NCBI GenBank assembly: GCA_937863685.1
Contig: CALMGM010000005.1
Location: forward strand, 62,001 to 126,000
Reading direction: 5' to 3'
Source of the DNA: an uncultured bacterium
Lineage (GTDB): Bacteria; Edwardsbacteria; AC1; EtOH8
DNA: 64,000 nucleotides
Shown here: piece after piece, positions 23,453-32,586 of the stretch
How the letters are laid out: every line of letters starts with the position of its first letter
Numbering within the stretch: position 1 is the stretch's first letter
Position numbers and translations under genes: made by a program
The notes under the pieces: generated by a model
What the model saw: only the letters and a program-made list of their open reading frames with translations
The model's database searches: none
What the model was told of the DNA's origin: nothing

Positions 23453-24817
23453 TTAAAAGCTATATTCAACCTTCAAACACGCTTCGTTGTTGTCTTTTAC
23501 CCTGCCGAAAGTGGTTGTGTTTTTGCCCTCAAATATGCGCAAACCCAAAGTGATTTCAGCATTATCAACGGGTTTATAGGATATCTCCGGCGTGTAGATA
23601 ACAGCATAGTTGTTCTTGATATCATTTGTATTCTTTATCTCTACACCCCCTCCAATAGGCGCAATTTTCAATTTCTCCTCAAGGAATTTCCGTTCCATGC
23701 GGAACATAAAATAATCTTCCAGGTTTTCCTTGCCTCTTTCGTGAATAAAGCCATGAAGATACTGCCCGTTGACATAGATCCCGTTCTTGAAAGTATAATC
23801 CCCACCCACAACGTATTTGGCGTAAGGCTCATCGTCTAATACCGTCATTTCCTGAATTCCCAAACCAAAGGCAGACAGATCCGTCACCATTGTTGCTCTG
23901 TCAGGAAATACTACGGCGGCTTCGGCCCAAATCCCAACATTGGCGACCGTTCCAGCCAAGTCGGCTCCTACAATGCGCCTGCGCGGGTACATAAGTTCGC
24001 TGGTGATGTCGACTTCGCCTGATGCCCCAGCCGGTACAAGGGATATCTCACTAGCTATAGGCAAGTCATCCCGTCCATAGATATAACTTAAGGAGAGATC
24101 ATAACCTAAAAGATTTTTGGACATTTGCAGGCCGGCGGTCGAACTTTCTTCAGGATTATTTCTGGGAAGCGAGACGATGTCGGTCCGTGATTTTAATATC
24201 ATACCAGCGGGAAGTTCCATGGACGGCGACAATACCGAAGCCCAATCACCCCGTGGAAGTACCGCTGGTGTAAACAAAGGTATATAAACTGCCGTCAAAG
24301 TATAGTCTCCGAGATAATAAGAAGCCTTCAAGCCCTCGGACCCCAAATGTCTTCCAAAATCCCAAATCTCCTCAAGGTCCTTGGGATTGAGGTTATCTGT
24401 TTGATTTAACTTATCGGCTGTTCCCCATGCGATGCGCTGTTTTCCTATACGCAAATCCAGTTTCTCAAACAGAAACCCATAAAAATCAACATACGCCTCT
24501 TTAAGTTCAATATTTCCTGGGGAAACCTTGTCTTTGTCCGTCAGGTCAGTAGTATTCATCACATTGCTCCCACCCCAGGTCCGCACCCACAATTCACCAT
24601 AAAAATGGCTTTTCGTTGTCGGTTTGACCTCCGCTTTTAGAACCCAACGGTATTCCTGCCAGGAATAATTATTTCTTCCTTTCAAGCGAAGACACTCATT
24701 CGCCTGTAAATACCCGCCCCAACTGATTCCATTATCCGTCGGGATACTATCCTGGGCCAGGACCGGACACACAGATATGGCCCAAAGAACGGATATTGTC
24801 AATATAAGTCTTTTCAT
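23453..24817 (-). CDS. Outer-membrane beta-barrel protein, DUF1302-like
   Basis: 454 aa. Signal peptide MKRLILTISVLWAISVCPVLAQ (split here only by length), then alternating amphipathic strands typical of a barrel: ISWGGYLQANECLRLKG, FEKLDLRIGKQRIAWGTADK, LGSEGLKASYYLGDYTLTAV and a terminal aromatic KVEYSF. The RIGKQRIAWG motif is characteristic of DUF1302/alginate-export-like barrels. It is the last gene of the envelope operon, directly after a LolA-like protein and an RND pump, so a role as the outer-membrane exit or receptor of that system is inferred. Confidence 0.85.
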   Translation of the reverse strand: MKRLILTISVLWAISVCPVLAQDSIPTDNGISWGGYLQANECLRLKGRNNYSWQEYRWVLKAEVKPTTKSHFYGELWVRTWGGSNVMNTTDLTDKDKVSPGNIELKEAYVDFYGFLFEKLDLRIGKQRIAWGTADKLNQTDNLNPKDLEEIWDFGRHLGSEGLKASYYLGDYTLTAVYIPLFTPAVLPRGDWASVLSPSMELPAGMILKSRTDIVSLPRNNPEESSTAGLQMSKNLLGYDLSLSYIYGRDDLPIASEISLVPAGASGEVDITSELMYPRRRIVGADLAGTVANVGIWAEAAVVFPDRATMVTDLSAFGLGIQEMTVLDDEPYAKYVVGGDYTFKNGIYVNGQYLHGFIHERGKENLEDYFMFRMERKFLEEKLKIAPIGGGVEIKNTNDIKNNYAVIYTPEISYKPVDNAEITLGLRIFEGKNTTTFGRVKDNNEACLKVEYSF

Positions 24818-24833
24818 GTTTTGTTTACCTCGT

Positions 24834-25589
24834 TCAGCGTGTCAAAAATCGTTCTGTAAACTTGTCATCGGGAATGCCCGAATCAAGTTTCATATCCGTC
24901 ATTATCATACGGGTTTTATGCTTTGTTTTCAGGTCCTCCATCTGCGATTCCGTACACACCCAGTAGCCGCTTATCTGTTCGATGCCGTCACGGGTCATGA
25001 TTTTACATAATTTCCCGCTCTTGTTGTAATGCTCAATCCGTTCGGGATAAAAGTTATCGGCCCGGACGGTCATAACCAATTTGGAATAATCAGACAACCC
25101 GGCGGCCTTGGGCGAAAGCTGCAGGACATATTTATTGTTTTCCGATCTTGCCAGGTCAGGCACCCATTTGTCAGCGTAGCGTATAGCTTCCATATCCTCA
25201 TAGGTGAAATCAGTCCCGGCAAAGTTGGTATTCTTTACGTGAGATGCGATACGTCTTGTTTTTTTGAAGGCCGGCAGGTAAAGGTACATCATATCGTTTG
25301 GCAAGGAAAGGAAAGCAATTCCCTTCTGATCGGCGGGGGAAAGGAATTTCACTACTCTTTTGTCACTGCCATTTTGAAGCATGGACATTTCACGCTCTTT
25401 TTCATTCCCCTTGCTGTCGATCAGTACCAACTTGACCTTGTAATCCTGATCCTTGGGAGCATTGATCACATCATCGACCTTATTTAGGATCAACACTGGA
25501 TTATTCAGAGGCTGGGCTTGAGTCAGGCATTGAGTAAAAATAACGATCGCGCTCAATGCCAAAAGAAACCGGGTATTAGTGATCTTCAT
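24834..25589 (-). CDS. LolA-like outer-membrane lipoprotein-sorting protein
   Basis: 251 aa. A signal peptide (LLALSAIVIFTQCLTQAQPL) precedes a domain of the COG2834 LolA/LppX-like type, with KVKLVLIDSKGNEKEREMSM, KRVVKFLSPADQKGIAFLSL, MYLYLPAFKKTRRIASHVKN and GTDFTYEDME motifs. Such proteins hold hydrophobic lipid moieties in a beta-half-barrel and often sit beside HAE3 RND transporters, as here (67 nt after the pump gene). It would carry a lipid from the pump across the periplasm. Confidence 0.88.
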   Translation of the reverse strand: MKITNTRFLLALSAIVIFTQCLTQAQPLNNPVLILNKVDDVINAPKDQDYKVKLVLIDSKGNEKEREMSMLQNGSDKRVVKFLSPADQKGIAFLSLPNDMMYLYLPAFKKTRRIASHVKNTNFAGTDFTYEDMEAIRYADKWVPDLARSENNKYVLQLSPKAAGLSDYSKLVMTVRADNFYPERIEHYNKSGKLCKIMTRDGIEQISGYWVCTESQMEDLKTKHKTRMIMTDMKLDSGIPDDKFTERFLTR

Positions 25590-25656
25590 TTTAATTTTCC
25601 TTTATATTTTATTTATGGTTGATTTATGGTGTCTACTATTCGGGTCTATTTATTCA

Positions 25657-27954
25657 TTATTCCTCCTTAAGAAATACAAATTTGAATTTTTCCTTTTCAT
25701 TTGCACTGCCGTTTCCTTTAGGTTTGCCCATGAATCCAGCTTTGGTCAACAGAATTAACGCCGGCAGGAATGTAACCGCCCCGATACCGCTGCTAATCAT
25801 GGTAACAGCCACCAGTATTCCGAACCTCTGCAAGGGAACGATGCTGCACAGAATAAGCGCCAGAAAGCCCAAAGCAACCGTCATCATATTGATGATAATG
25901 GCCCGGCCGGTTGTTTCTAGGGTTTTATCCAAAGCCTCCAGCGTAGTAGCCGAGCTATGGTAAAATGACTTAAACCTAACACTGAAATGGATCGAATAAT
26001 CAATACCGATCCCCATTGCAATACTGGAAACAAGTACTGTGGCGACATCCAGCGGAATATGGGCAAATCCCATGACCCCAAAGGCCATCATAACCGCAAA
26101 AACAATAGGTGCCAATCCTATAAGTCCGCCGACGAAAGATCGCAATTGGAACGCCAGGAGAATGAATATTAATATTAAAGCATAGGCGAATGATTCGATC
26201 TGGCTGGACATGATGCTTTCATCCAAATGCTGGTAGATAAGCGGAAAACCGGTTTGAACAAATTTGCCGTGATTAGAATCTATTTTATTAATATATGTCT
26301 CTACCGCTTTGACCAGTTCCGGCATCCTTTCAGAATTAGTGACCGTTGCCTGGATGATCGCTTCCGTCTTATCATCATTCACCAGCTGGCGCACTTCATC
26401 CTGCCCATCCAACAAAAACCAAAGATTGGCCACTTTATCTTTATTGTCGGGTATTTTCTTACCCTCGCCCATGACATCGCTCATTTCCTCGATCAGGTCA
26501 GCCACTGATTGGGGGTTGGTGGCATCCCCCTGCGATTCCAAATAATCTTCCAGCTTTATCATTTCATTCAAAACCACCGGATCCTGAATATCGCCTTGTA
26601 CCACGATTTGAATGGGCATGGACCCGCCGAATTTACTTTTCATCATCTTCTCAGTCAACCGAATCGGGCTGTTTGGCTTGAAGAAATCCATAAGATCGGC
26701 TTTCCTTTTGATTTGGGGAATGCCCAGCGCGCCGACAACCATCAATACCAGGCAAACGATTATGATTGCTTTTTCATGTTTTAATACATTTAACCCAAGC
26801 CAATCCATAAGCTTAACGATTGCTGGTTTGCCTGTTTTTTCACGTCTGACATCTCGAATCTTGATAAATGACAATATCGCGGGGATAACCGATACTGATA
26901 TGATAAGGGAGAATAATACACCCAATGCGGAAAACAAACCAAATTCCCTGATCATAGTAAGATAAGAGCCGAAAATGAACGAAGTAAAGCCGAAAATGAT
27001 AGTAGCCGCGGCCAGGATCACTCGCAAACCCACCTCTGAAAAGGCAGATTTAGTTTCGGCACCGGTGTTTCCGTATCTGGTATGATCTTCGTCGTACTTG
27101 CTGATGATATGTATGGCCGATGCGCTACCCACAGCTACTAGGATGACCGGGATAAGGTCTGAAACCACCGTCAAGGGTATTTTTAGAATGCTCATGCAAC
27201 CCATGGTCCAAATGGTGCTGATTAAAACAGAAAGCATTGGCAGCACTACCCCACGGATGCTGAGGAAGCTTAAGGCGAGGGCCCCAGCGATCAACAGCAC
27301 AACCAGGGGAATCAGCGTTTTAAGGTCTTGTACAATAAGATCCTGCAAATCCAATAACTGAAAGGGCAGGCCCCCATAATATACCTTCTCCTGTAATTCG
27401 GCGCTCTGGGTTATCTCTCTCAACTGGCGTGTTGTTTTGACCCTGTCAACATCATCATTCAACCGGCAGACCAGAACAGTGGCTTGCCCATCCTTGGAAA
27501 CCAACCGCCCCCGGTACATTTCCTTGGAAAGAGTATATTTCTTAAGATGCTCAAGCTCTTCTGCTGTTTCCGGCAATTTATACTCGTCAATTAACCGGCC
27601 AATCTCCAAACCATCATCTGTTTTCTTGATATCAAGAACATTGGTCAAGCTGGTTACATACGAGACCCCTTCCACACCCTTGAATTTGGCGGTAAGATTA
27701 TTGATATTGGCTATGGTTTCTTTCTTAAATATATCGTCCGACTCCAATACGATAATAGCCATTTGATTTCCGCCGTATTCTTCACCGATATAATTGAACA
27801 ACTGAACCGCCGGATCACTCTTAGGCAGTGAACTTATAACATCGGCGTTGATTTTCAGATCCTTGATGAAATAGCCCAATATCAAAGTGATCAGAATCGT
27901 TGCAATAATGATGGGCATCCTGAACTTGAAAACAAAATCCGTGAATTTCTTCAT
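25657..27954 (-). CDS. HAE3/MMPL-like RND transporter
   Basis: 765 aa with twelve predicted membrane helices in two six-helix halves (one after residue 10, five near 205-365, one near 395, five near 600-750) and two large periplasmic loops (SSLPKSDPAVQLFNYIGEEY opens the first; SPIRLTEKMMKSKFGGSMPI opens the second). SVIPAILSF and MGIGIDYSIHFSVRFKSF are RND/MMPL hallmarks, the latter with the conserved Asp-Tyr. This family moves lipids such as hopanoids or mycolate-type molecules. It has AAAGGAG before the ATG and lies between fabH and the LolA-like gene, pointing to lipid export. Confidence 0.9.
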   Translation of the reverse strand: MKKFTDFVFKFRMPIIIATILITLILGYFIKDLKINADVISSLPKSDPAVQLFNYIGEEYGGNQMAIIVLESDDIFKKETIANINNLTAKFKGVEGVSYVTSLTNVLDIKKTDDGLEIGRLIDEYKLPETAEELEHLKKYTLSKEMYRGRLVSKDGQATVLVCRLNDDVDRVKTTRQLREITQSAELQEKVYYGGLPFQLLDLQDLIVQDLKTLIPLVVLLIAGALALSFLSIRGVVLPMLSVLISTIWTMGCMSILKIPLTVVSDLIPVILVAVGSASAIHIISKYDEDHTRYGNTGAETKSAFSEVGLRVILAAATIIFGFTSFIFGSYLTMIREFGLFSALGVLFSLIISVSVIPAILSFIKIRDVRREKTGKPAIVKLMDWLGLNVLKHEKAIIIVCLVLMVVGALGIPQIKRKADLMDFFKPNSPIRLTEKMMKSKFGGSMPIQIVVQGDIQDPVVLNEMIKLEDYLESQGDATNPQSVADLIEEMSDVMGEGKKIPDNKDKVANLWFLLDGQDEVRQLVNDDKTEAIIQATVTNSERMPELVKAVETYINKIDSNHGKFVQTGFPLIYQHLDESIMSSQIESFAYALILIFILLAFQLRSFVGGLIGLAPIVFAVMMAFGVMGFAHIPLDVATVLVSSIAMGIGIDYSIHFSVRFKSFYHSSATTLEALDKTLETTGRAIIINMMTVALGFLALILCSIVPLQRFGILVAVTMISSGIGAVTFLPALILLTKAGFMGKPKGNGSANEKEKFKFVFLKEE

Positions 27955-28017
27955 TCCTTGTCTCCTTTATTTGTTTTAATTTACCAGCCTATATTATCTA
28001 AACATTTAGAGATATTA

Positions 28018-29001
28018 CTACCATTTGATTACGCATGTTCCCCAGGTAAATCCCGCACCAAAACCAGTCAATAAGACAATGTCATCCCTTTTAAGCATCC
28101 CAGCTTCTTCTGCTTCAACCAAGGCAATGGGAATAGAGGCAGCAGACGTGTTGCCATATTTAGAAATATTGACATACACGTTAGACAGGGGATATTTCAG
28201 TCTCTCGGCCAAACCTTCAAGAATGCGGATATTAGCTTGGTGGGGAATAAGTATATCTATATCCCGTGGTGATAACCCGATTTTATTTAAAGCGATTATT
28301 GTCGATTCGGCCATCGCTTTGGCGGCATATTTATAGATTTCTTTGCCGTTCATCTGCAGGAAATGCAATCGTTGATCTATTGTTTCATGACTGGCCGGTA
28401 ATAGTGAACCCCCGGCGGTCATTTTTAATAAATCACACCCTGATCCATCCGTTCCTAAATGAACAGAAATAATTTCCCGCTCCTTCGCTCCCGCTTGCAG
28501 AACAACCGCACCGGCACCATCTCCAAATAGAACACAGGTGTTTCTATCCTTCCAATCAAGAATTCGAGACATTTCTTCCGCGCCAATTACCAAAGCTGTT
28601 CTATACGTACCGTTTTGCAGATATTGTTGGGCGACAGATACTCCGTATATAAAACCGGAACAGGCTGCGCTGAGGTCGAACGCCACAGCCTTCGACAGCC
28701 CCAGCTTTTTCTGAATGATGCAGGCGGTTGCGGGAAATGGCATGTCGGGTGTCATGGTGGCAACGATAACCAGATCAATTTCACCCGCCTCTATGCCCGA
28801 ATCCAGAAGGGCTTTTTGGCCAGCGGCTACCGCCAAATCAGAAGTCACCTGGTTGTTGGCGGCGATTCTCCGCTCACGTATTCCCGTTCTGCTCCATATC
28901 CACTCATCGGTTGTATCAAGCATGTTTTCCAAATCAATATTCGATACAATCCTTTCCGGCACATAATATCCGGACCCTATAATGCCGACCGCTTGATGCA
29001 T
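28018..29001 (-). CDS. fabH: Beta-ketoacyl-ACP synthase III (FabH-like)
   Basis: 327 aa thiolase-fold condensing enzyme. Catalytic triad: Cys114 in SAACSGF, His in IPHQANIRI (about 252) and Asn in KYGNTSAASIP (about 282). MHQAVGIIGSGYYVPERIVS is the usual N-terminus. AGGAGGGG lies right before the ATG. FabH starts fatty-acid chains from acyl-CoA and malonyl-ACP, but its place inside a TetR-MCE-PAP2-RND operon rather than a fab cluster suggests a dedicated lipid such as an alkyl head group or specialised acyl chain. Gene symbol by family. Confidence 0.9.
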   Translation of the reverse strand: MHQAVGIIGSGYYVPERIVSNIDLENMLDTTDEWIWSRTGIRERRIAANNQVTSDLAVAAGQKALLDSGIEAGEIDLVIVATMTPDMPFPATACIIQKKLGLSKAVAFDLSAACSGFIYGVSVAQQYLQNGTYRTALVIGAEEMSRILDWKDRNTCVLFGDGAGAVVLQAGAKEREIISVHLGTDGSGCDLLKMTAGGSLLPASHETIDQRLHFLQMNGKEIYKYAAKAMAESTIIALNKIGLSPRDIDILIPHQANIRILEGLAERLKYPLSNVYVNISKYGNTSAASIPIALVEAEEAGMLKRDDIVLLTGFGAGFTWGTCVIKW

Positions 29002-29097
29002 TCCCCTCCTTGCTTTTCAATTAATTATGACTTTAGCAAATCTGTCTAAACCATTACTTTGTCAGATATTGGTACCATCTGGCTTGGTTTTCTTTAT

Positions 29098-29307
29098 TCA
29101 ATTCGTTCCACGTTTCCTGCGTTTTAGGACCGCAACCCGACAATTCTCCGTCTGCCCCACTCCGCAAGTAAAACAACGCCAGAGGATCTGTTGGGTTCCA
29201 TTTGCTGGATGCCTCCACACCTCTTCTATTTTAAGAATTGTCCCACATACAGAGCAGCGTTTTTCTTGGGACCTACAACAAATATTCCTTTTGGTGGTTT
29301 CATTCAT
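29098..29307 (-). CDS. Small zinc-ribbon protein
   Basis: 69 aa, MNETTKRNICCRSQEKRCSV..., with two CxxC knuckles (CSVCG and CFTCG, about residues 18 and 45) spaced like a zinc ribbon and a basic tail (VLKRRKRGTN). AAGGGGG lies about 14 nt upstream, a little far. It fills most of the gap between PAP2 and fabH in the same direction, which supports reality, but a small frame like this could be chance. Confidence 0.5.
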   Translation of the reverse strand: MNETTKRNICCRSQEKRCSVCGTILKIEEVWRHPANGTQQILWRCFTCGVGQTENCRVAVLKRRKRGTN

Positions 29308-29420
29308 TATTAATCATATCCCCCTTATAAGTTGAAATTACAATAACATTAAGGAGCCATATTTTCTCAAGAAGTTTTGAAATATTTATCTGATTTATTT
29401 TGGGGCAACACCCAATCCTA

Positions 29421-30308
29421 CTATATGATTGGACATTCATCTCGTTGCCACCATTTGTTCCAACATACAGATAAATACATAGCCAACCAGCCATGAATAA
29501 ATCCTCCCAGGATATCCGCCATATAATGATACCCGCCATAAAGAGTGGAAAGGAGAAGTAATACGGTGGAAATCATAAACGGCAAGAACCACCCCTTTGC
29601 ATGATGCCTGACAAAAAGGCAAATGATAAGGGACGCAGCAGCATGCCCGGAAGGGAACGAACCACCGCAATAAGAGCTTTTTGAAATAAACATATTGATT
29701 TGAGCAGTTAACCATCCGCCATTAAGCACAAGATCAGGGCAGGTCACAAAACGCGGACTATGCGCCGGAAACAACATGGAAAGTATATATGTGCCATAAA
29801 GCGCCATGACAATGCTTAACCTTAGGTCAGCAAAATCCCGAAAATAGTGCTTTTTATAAAAAATATAACTGCTGCCCAATATCATAATGAAAAATAAACA
29901 ATAAGACACCTGCATTAAGTCTGTAAACCACCATGAGGATAACCTTTGCAATATAACAACAGACTCACTCCCCAACAATAAACAATCAAACTGGTTAAGC
30001 AACAAATCAATTTCCCACGGAAATATCACATGAATAAAATCACCAGACCATCGATAAGCCAAGGGAAGGGTTAATATGGGGTACCAATCTGAAATAAAAA
30101 TCGTAAGCGACGAGGAATGGTCCGCAACGGCTCCTTGTATCAAAATTATTATTGCTATTACTATAATATGTCTCATGACCACCGTTTGCATAACGGAGAC
30201 TTCACTAAAATATAGCGCAGCCACAATAACCATCAAAATGTTATAAACTATTATGAAAAGATCAATCGGACGCAGAATGTTTTTATCTTTGTTCATAATG
30301 CACCACAT
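29421..30308 (-). CDS. PAP2-family lipid phosphatase
   Basis: 295 aa integral membrane protein with about six helices. The PAP2 signature is visible as the SGH motif GGSFPSGHAAASLIICLFVR (about 218-237), and YGGYHYMADILGGFIHGWLA (about 257-276) holds the H-x3-D motif. The first KxxxxxxRP motif is not clear. Members remove phosphate from phosphatidate or isoprenyl-pyrophosphate lipids at the outer face of the membrane. It starts 8 nt after the MCE gene; an internal ATG four codons on is equally possible. It lies in the lipid operon. Confidence 0.88.
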   Translation of the reverse strand: MWCIMNKDKNILRPIDLFIIVYNILMVIVAALYFSEVSVMQTVVMRHIIVIAIIILIQGAVADHSSSLTIFISDWYPILTLPLAYRWSGDFIHVIFPWEIDLLLNQFDCLLLGSESVVILQRLSSWWFTDLMQVSYCLFFIMILGSSYIFYKKHYFRDFADLRLSIVMALYGTYILSMLFPAHSPRFVTCPDLVLNGGWLTAQINMFISKSSYCGGSFPSGHAAASLIICLFVRHHAKGWFLPFMISTVLLLLSTLYGGYHYMADILGGFIHGWLAMYLSVCWNKWWQRDECPII

Positions 30309-30316
30309 CCCGTTTT

Positions 30317-31258
30317 TTATTGGACATTCTTATTGATATCAGATATCAAATTATCCAATTTACTTAAAGCAGCGGCAAAATCATTATAAAGATTGTCTTC
30401 CTTGGATATTGTCCCAAAAAATCCTTGTCCTTTTTCCAATTGAGTTGATGTTGAATCAATCATTTTCAGGGTACCAGTAAAAGCCCTATATGATTCCGAA
30501 GAACACACTGCGTTCCCGGCCCTACCTTGACCTTCTAAAACAGAGGCAACAAACATCCCTGCGCGTTGTGCGCCCTGGTTTATGTTGTCGTACAAAAAAG
30601 GGTTATGGCAAAGAAATCCAATCGTACCTTTACTTTCCTTTATATCTTCTATCATAGTGGTTGTAGTTGCCAGTAATGAATCCAGGTCCGTAGACATTCT
30701 AGGATCGTTTAATATTTTGCCCAAGCTTCCCGTTCCGTTTTCAACCTTTTTCACAATAACATTGAGCGACATCGCTGATAAATATAAATTATCAGAAATT
30801 TCATTAATGCAGTTCAATATCTCTTCGGGGGGCATTATGTTTACCGTGGCAATGGTTTCACCATTTTGGAGAACCGGCTGATCACCCACCCCTGGGACAA
30901 TCTCTACAAACTTGTCACCCAAAAGTCCCGCATTTTTAATCGTGGCTGTCGATCCTATTCTGATTCCCCTCTGGGCCCGTTTCTCGATCTTTAATTTTAC
31001 CAGTATCGTTATGTCACCTTCTTGTATCTTATCAACCACACCAATACGATAACCGGCAATATTGACAGGTGCACCTGGCTGAAGCCCTGTTATATTCTTA
31101 AATGATGCTGACAAATAAAAATGCTCTTTCATTAATCCCTGGCGTTCACCTACAGATATTACCGCAAATACAGCAACGGCAACGCCAAACAATATCAATG
31201 AACAAACCCTGAATACATGGGATTTTAGTATTTTTAATGTAACAGGCATTTTTATCAA
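30317..31258 (-). CDS. MCE/MlaD-family lipid-binding protein
   Basis: 313 aa: one N-terminal membrane anchor (about 15-35) then an MCE domain (about 40-125) with SASFKNITGLQPGAPVNIAG, YRIGVVDKIQEG and GSTATIKNAGLLGDKFVEIV, all typical of MlaD/Mce proteins. The C-terminal half is helical, as in Mce tunnels. MCE proteins form hexameric rings that pass phospholipids between membranes. No MlaE permease or MlaF ATPase is present in the operon; the RND pump may drive transport instead, or the partners lie elsewhere. Confidence 0.9.
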   Translation of the reverse strand: MIKMPVTLKILKSHVFRVCSLILFGVAVAVFAVISVGERQGLMKEHFYLSASFKNITGLQPGAPVNIAGYRIGVVDKIQEGDITILVKLKIEKRAQRGIRIGSTATIKNAGLLGDKFVEIVPGVGDQPVLQNGETIATVNIMPPEEILNCINEISDNLYLSAMSLNVIVKKVENGTGSLGKILNDPRMSTDLDSLLATTTTMIEDIKESKGTIGFLCHNPFLYDNINQGAQRAGMFVASVLEGQGRAGNAVCSSESYRAFTGTLKMIDSTSTQLEKGQGFFGTISKEDNLYNDFAAALSKLDNLISDINKNVQ

Positions 31259-31325
31259 TATGCAATTATTTTAAATGCAACGTTCGACCAAAATGGTTTT
31301 TTGTTCGATAGCTTGGTAAAAAAAT

Positions 31326-32063
31326 TTACCTTGTCTCAATTCCGTAAAAAAGAATCTCCAATAGATTGGCTATATGCTCTTTTATTTCATTGCTGTCTTT
31401 TTCTGTGAGCCACGAGTATTCCAACCCCTTTAAGGCAGTAAAAATTGCAAATGCAGTAACATCCAAATTTTTAATCGTAAATATACCAATATCTACCCCT
31501 TCCTTTAATATACTCTTAATAATGCTCTTTTCCGTATCATCTTGTTTTTTCCGGATCTTTTCGATAAAGCTATAGTTTTCAAGATAATCGTCTTTCAAAG
31601 CACCATAGTAATTAATCAGACTTTGTAGTGTTTGCATTCTGGTTATTACATAGGCATTGATTTTGGTCTGTGGTGTATCTGCAACTCTGACTGCATTCAT
31701 TATTTCTTGATTCAATTGTACGCTTTCTTTTTCCAATATCTCTCGAAATATATCCTCTTTACTGTCAAAGTAATGATAGATCGAACTTTTGGCCTTATGT
31801 GCTGCTTTTGCAATTTCATCTATTGTGGCCTTTTTAAAACCATAACGAGCAAATATATGCTGTGCCGCTAGCATTATTAATTCTTTAGGATCAATTGCTG
31901 ATTCCGACATGAAATCTCCTTTCTCTTGTCTGACTCGGTAAGAATTAACTCCAATCTCTTTACCACACCAACCGCAAGTTACTTTTGTAAGCTTTGGTTT
32001 ACTTGTAATTGAATTAGTACGCTTACATGAAGGGCAAGACCATTCATAAATAAAACAAGTCAT
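31326..32063 (-). CDS. TetR-family regulator with N-terminal zinc ribbon
   Basis: 245 aa from the ATG at 32063. Residues 1-50 contain CPSC and CGWC knuckles spaced as a zinc ribbon; residues 57-110 are a TetR helix-turn-helix (KELIMLAAQHIFARYGFKKA, IDEIAKAAHKAKSSIYHYFD); the rest is the ligand-binding helical domain. An internal ATG at about 31910 (MSESAIDPKE) has an excellent AAAGGAG, so a ribbon-free form could also be made. It heads the lipid operon and probably autoregulates at 32125-32152. Confidence 0.85.
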   Translation of the reverse strand: MTCFIYEWSCPSCKRTNSITSKPKLTKVTCGWCGKEIGVNSYRVRQEKGDFMSESAIDPKELIMLAAQHIFARYGFKKATIDEIAKAAHKAKSSIYHYFDSKEDIFREILEKESVQLNQEIMNAVRVADTPQTKINAYVITRMQTLQSLINYYGALKDDYLENYSFIEKIRKKQDDTEKSIIKSILKEGVDIGIFTIKNLDVTAFAIFTALKGLEYSWLTEKDSNEIKEHIANLLEILFYGIETR

Positions 32064-32124
32064 AATTCATTATATTTACCAATTTCAAAGCTATAAAACC
32101 AATAGAACAAATCAGTCTTATGGT

Positions 32125-32152
32125 ATTATACACTAAAATTATTAAATGTCAA
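32125..32152 (-). promoter_or_regulatory. Promoter of the TetR-headed envelope operon
   Basis: TTGACA (32147-32152), 16-nt spacer, TATAAT (32125-32130) on the minus strand: both hexamers are consensus. All eight genes to 23453 run leftward from here without a clear internal terminator. Confidence 0.85.
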
Positions 32153-32271
32153 GTCCTTTGAAAATAATTTTTATTGTTGGCTAAAAGAGTTTTATTCAGA
32201 GACTATTGCCAATGGAGAAGAAGTTCCATATATAAGCGACTAAACATATGCCTTTTGTAAAAAAGCATACA

Positions 32272-32484
32272 ACAGCCCCACCTTGGTTAAGAGATGGGGC
32301 TGTGAGAACTGGTGTGGGGATAACTATTGTTCTATTAATTGAATAATGCTCCGTTGCCGAAGGTCTGGAATGTAGATGAAGCCCTGGTATTTACATATGA
32401 CGGTTCGAACATCCTCCACTATCCCCAGCCAGTATACTAGGTACGAACCTAATAAAAGAGGCAACCGCTATGGTTGCCTCTTTT
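32272..32484 (+). repeat. Intergenic structured element, copy A
   Basis: Parts in order: hairpin ACAGCCCC...GGGGCTGT (32272-32303), a core of about 130 nt (32301-32431) with GAGAACTGGTGTGGGGATAA, CCGTTGCCGAAGGTCTGGAA and GACGGTTCGAACATCC, an end stem TGGGGATA (32315-32322) with TATCCCCA (32420-32427), then terminator AAAAGAGGCAACC...GGTTGCCTCTTTT (32454-32484). The core is shared with 40308-40439 and 50272-50403. It lies between the divergent TetR operon and kdp, so it is not a plain 3' untranslated region. No coding frame is seen in 32064-32586. Confidence 0.8.
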
Positions 32485-32514
32485 GTTATTGCATAAAAAG
32501 ATGATGTATATCTT

Positions 32515-32531
32515 TTAACACTATTTTAATG
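32515..32531 (+). promoter_or_regulatory. Possible response-regulator direct repeat before kdpA
   Basis: TTAACA (32515-32520) and TTAATG (32526-32531) repeat with the 11-bp period of OmpR/PhoB-family sites, 56 nt before the kdpA start. It is a candidate KdpE or PhoB-like site; only two units are present, so support is weak. Confidence 0.3.
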
Positions 32532-32586
32532 TCTTTATACCCCTATTTAACTTGACCAAACGGATGTTTAGCCGGATAATGATGTC

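Noticed and set aside
29300-29539. 79-aa minus-strand frame between PAP2 and the zinc ribbon
   Set aside because: It overlaps the 3' end of the PAP2 gene in another frame and has no Shine-Dalgarno.
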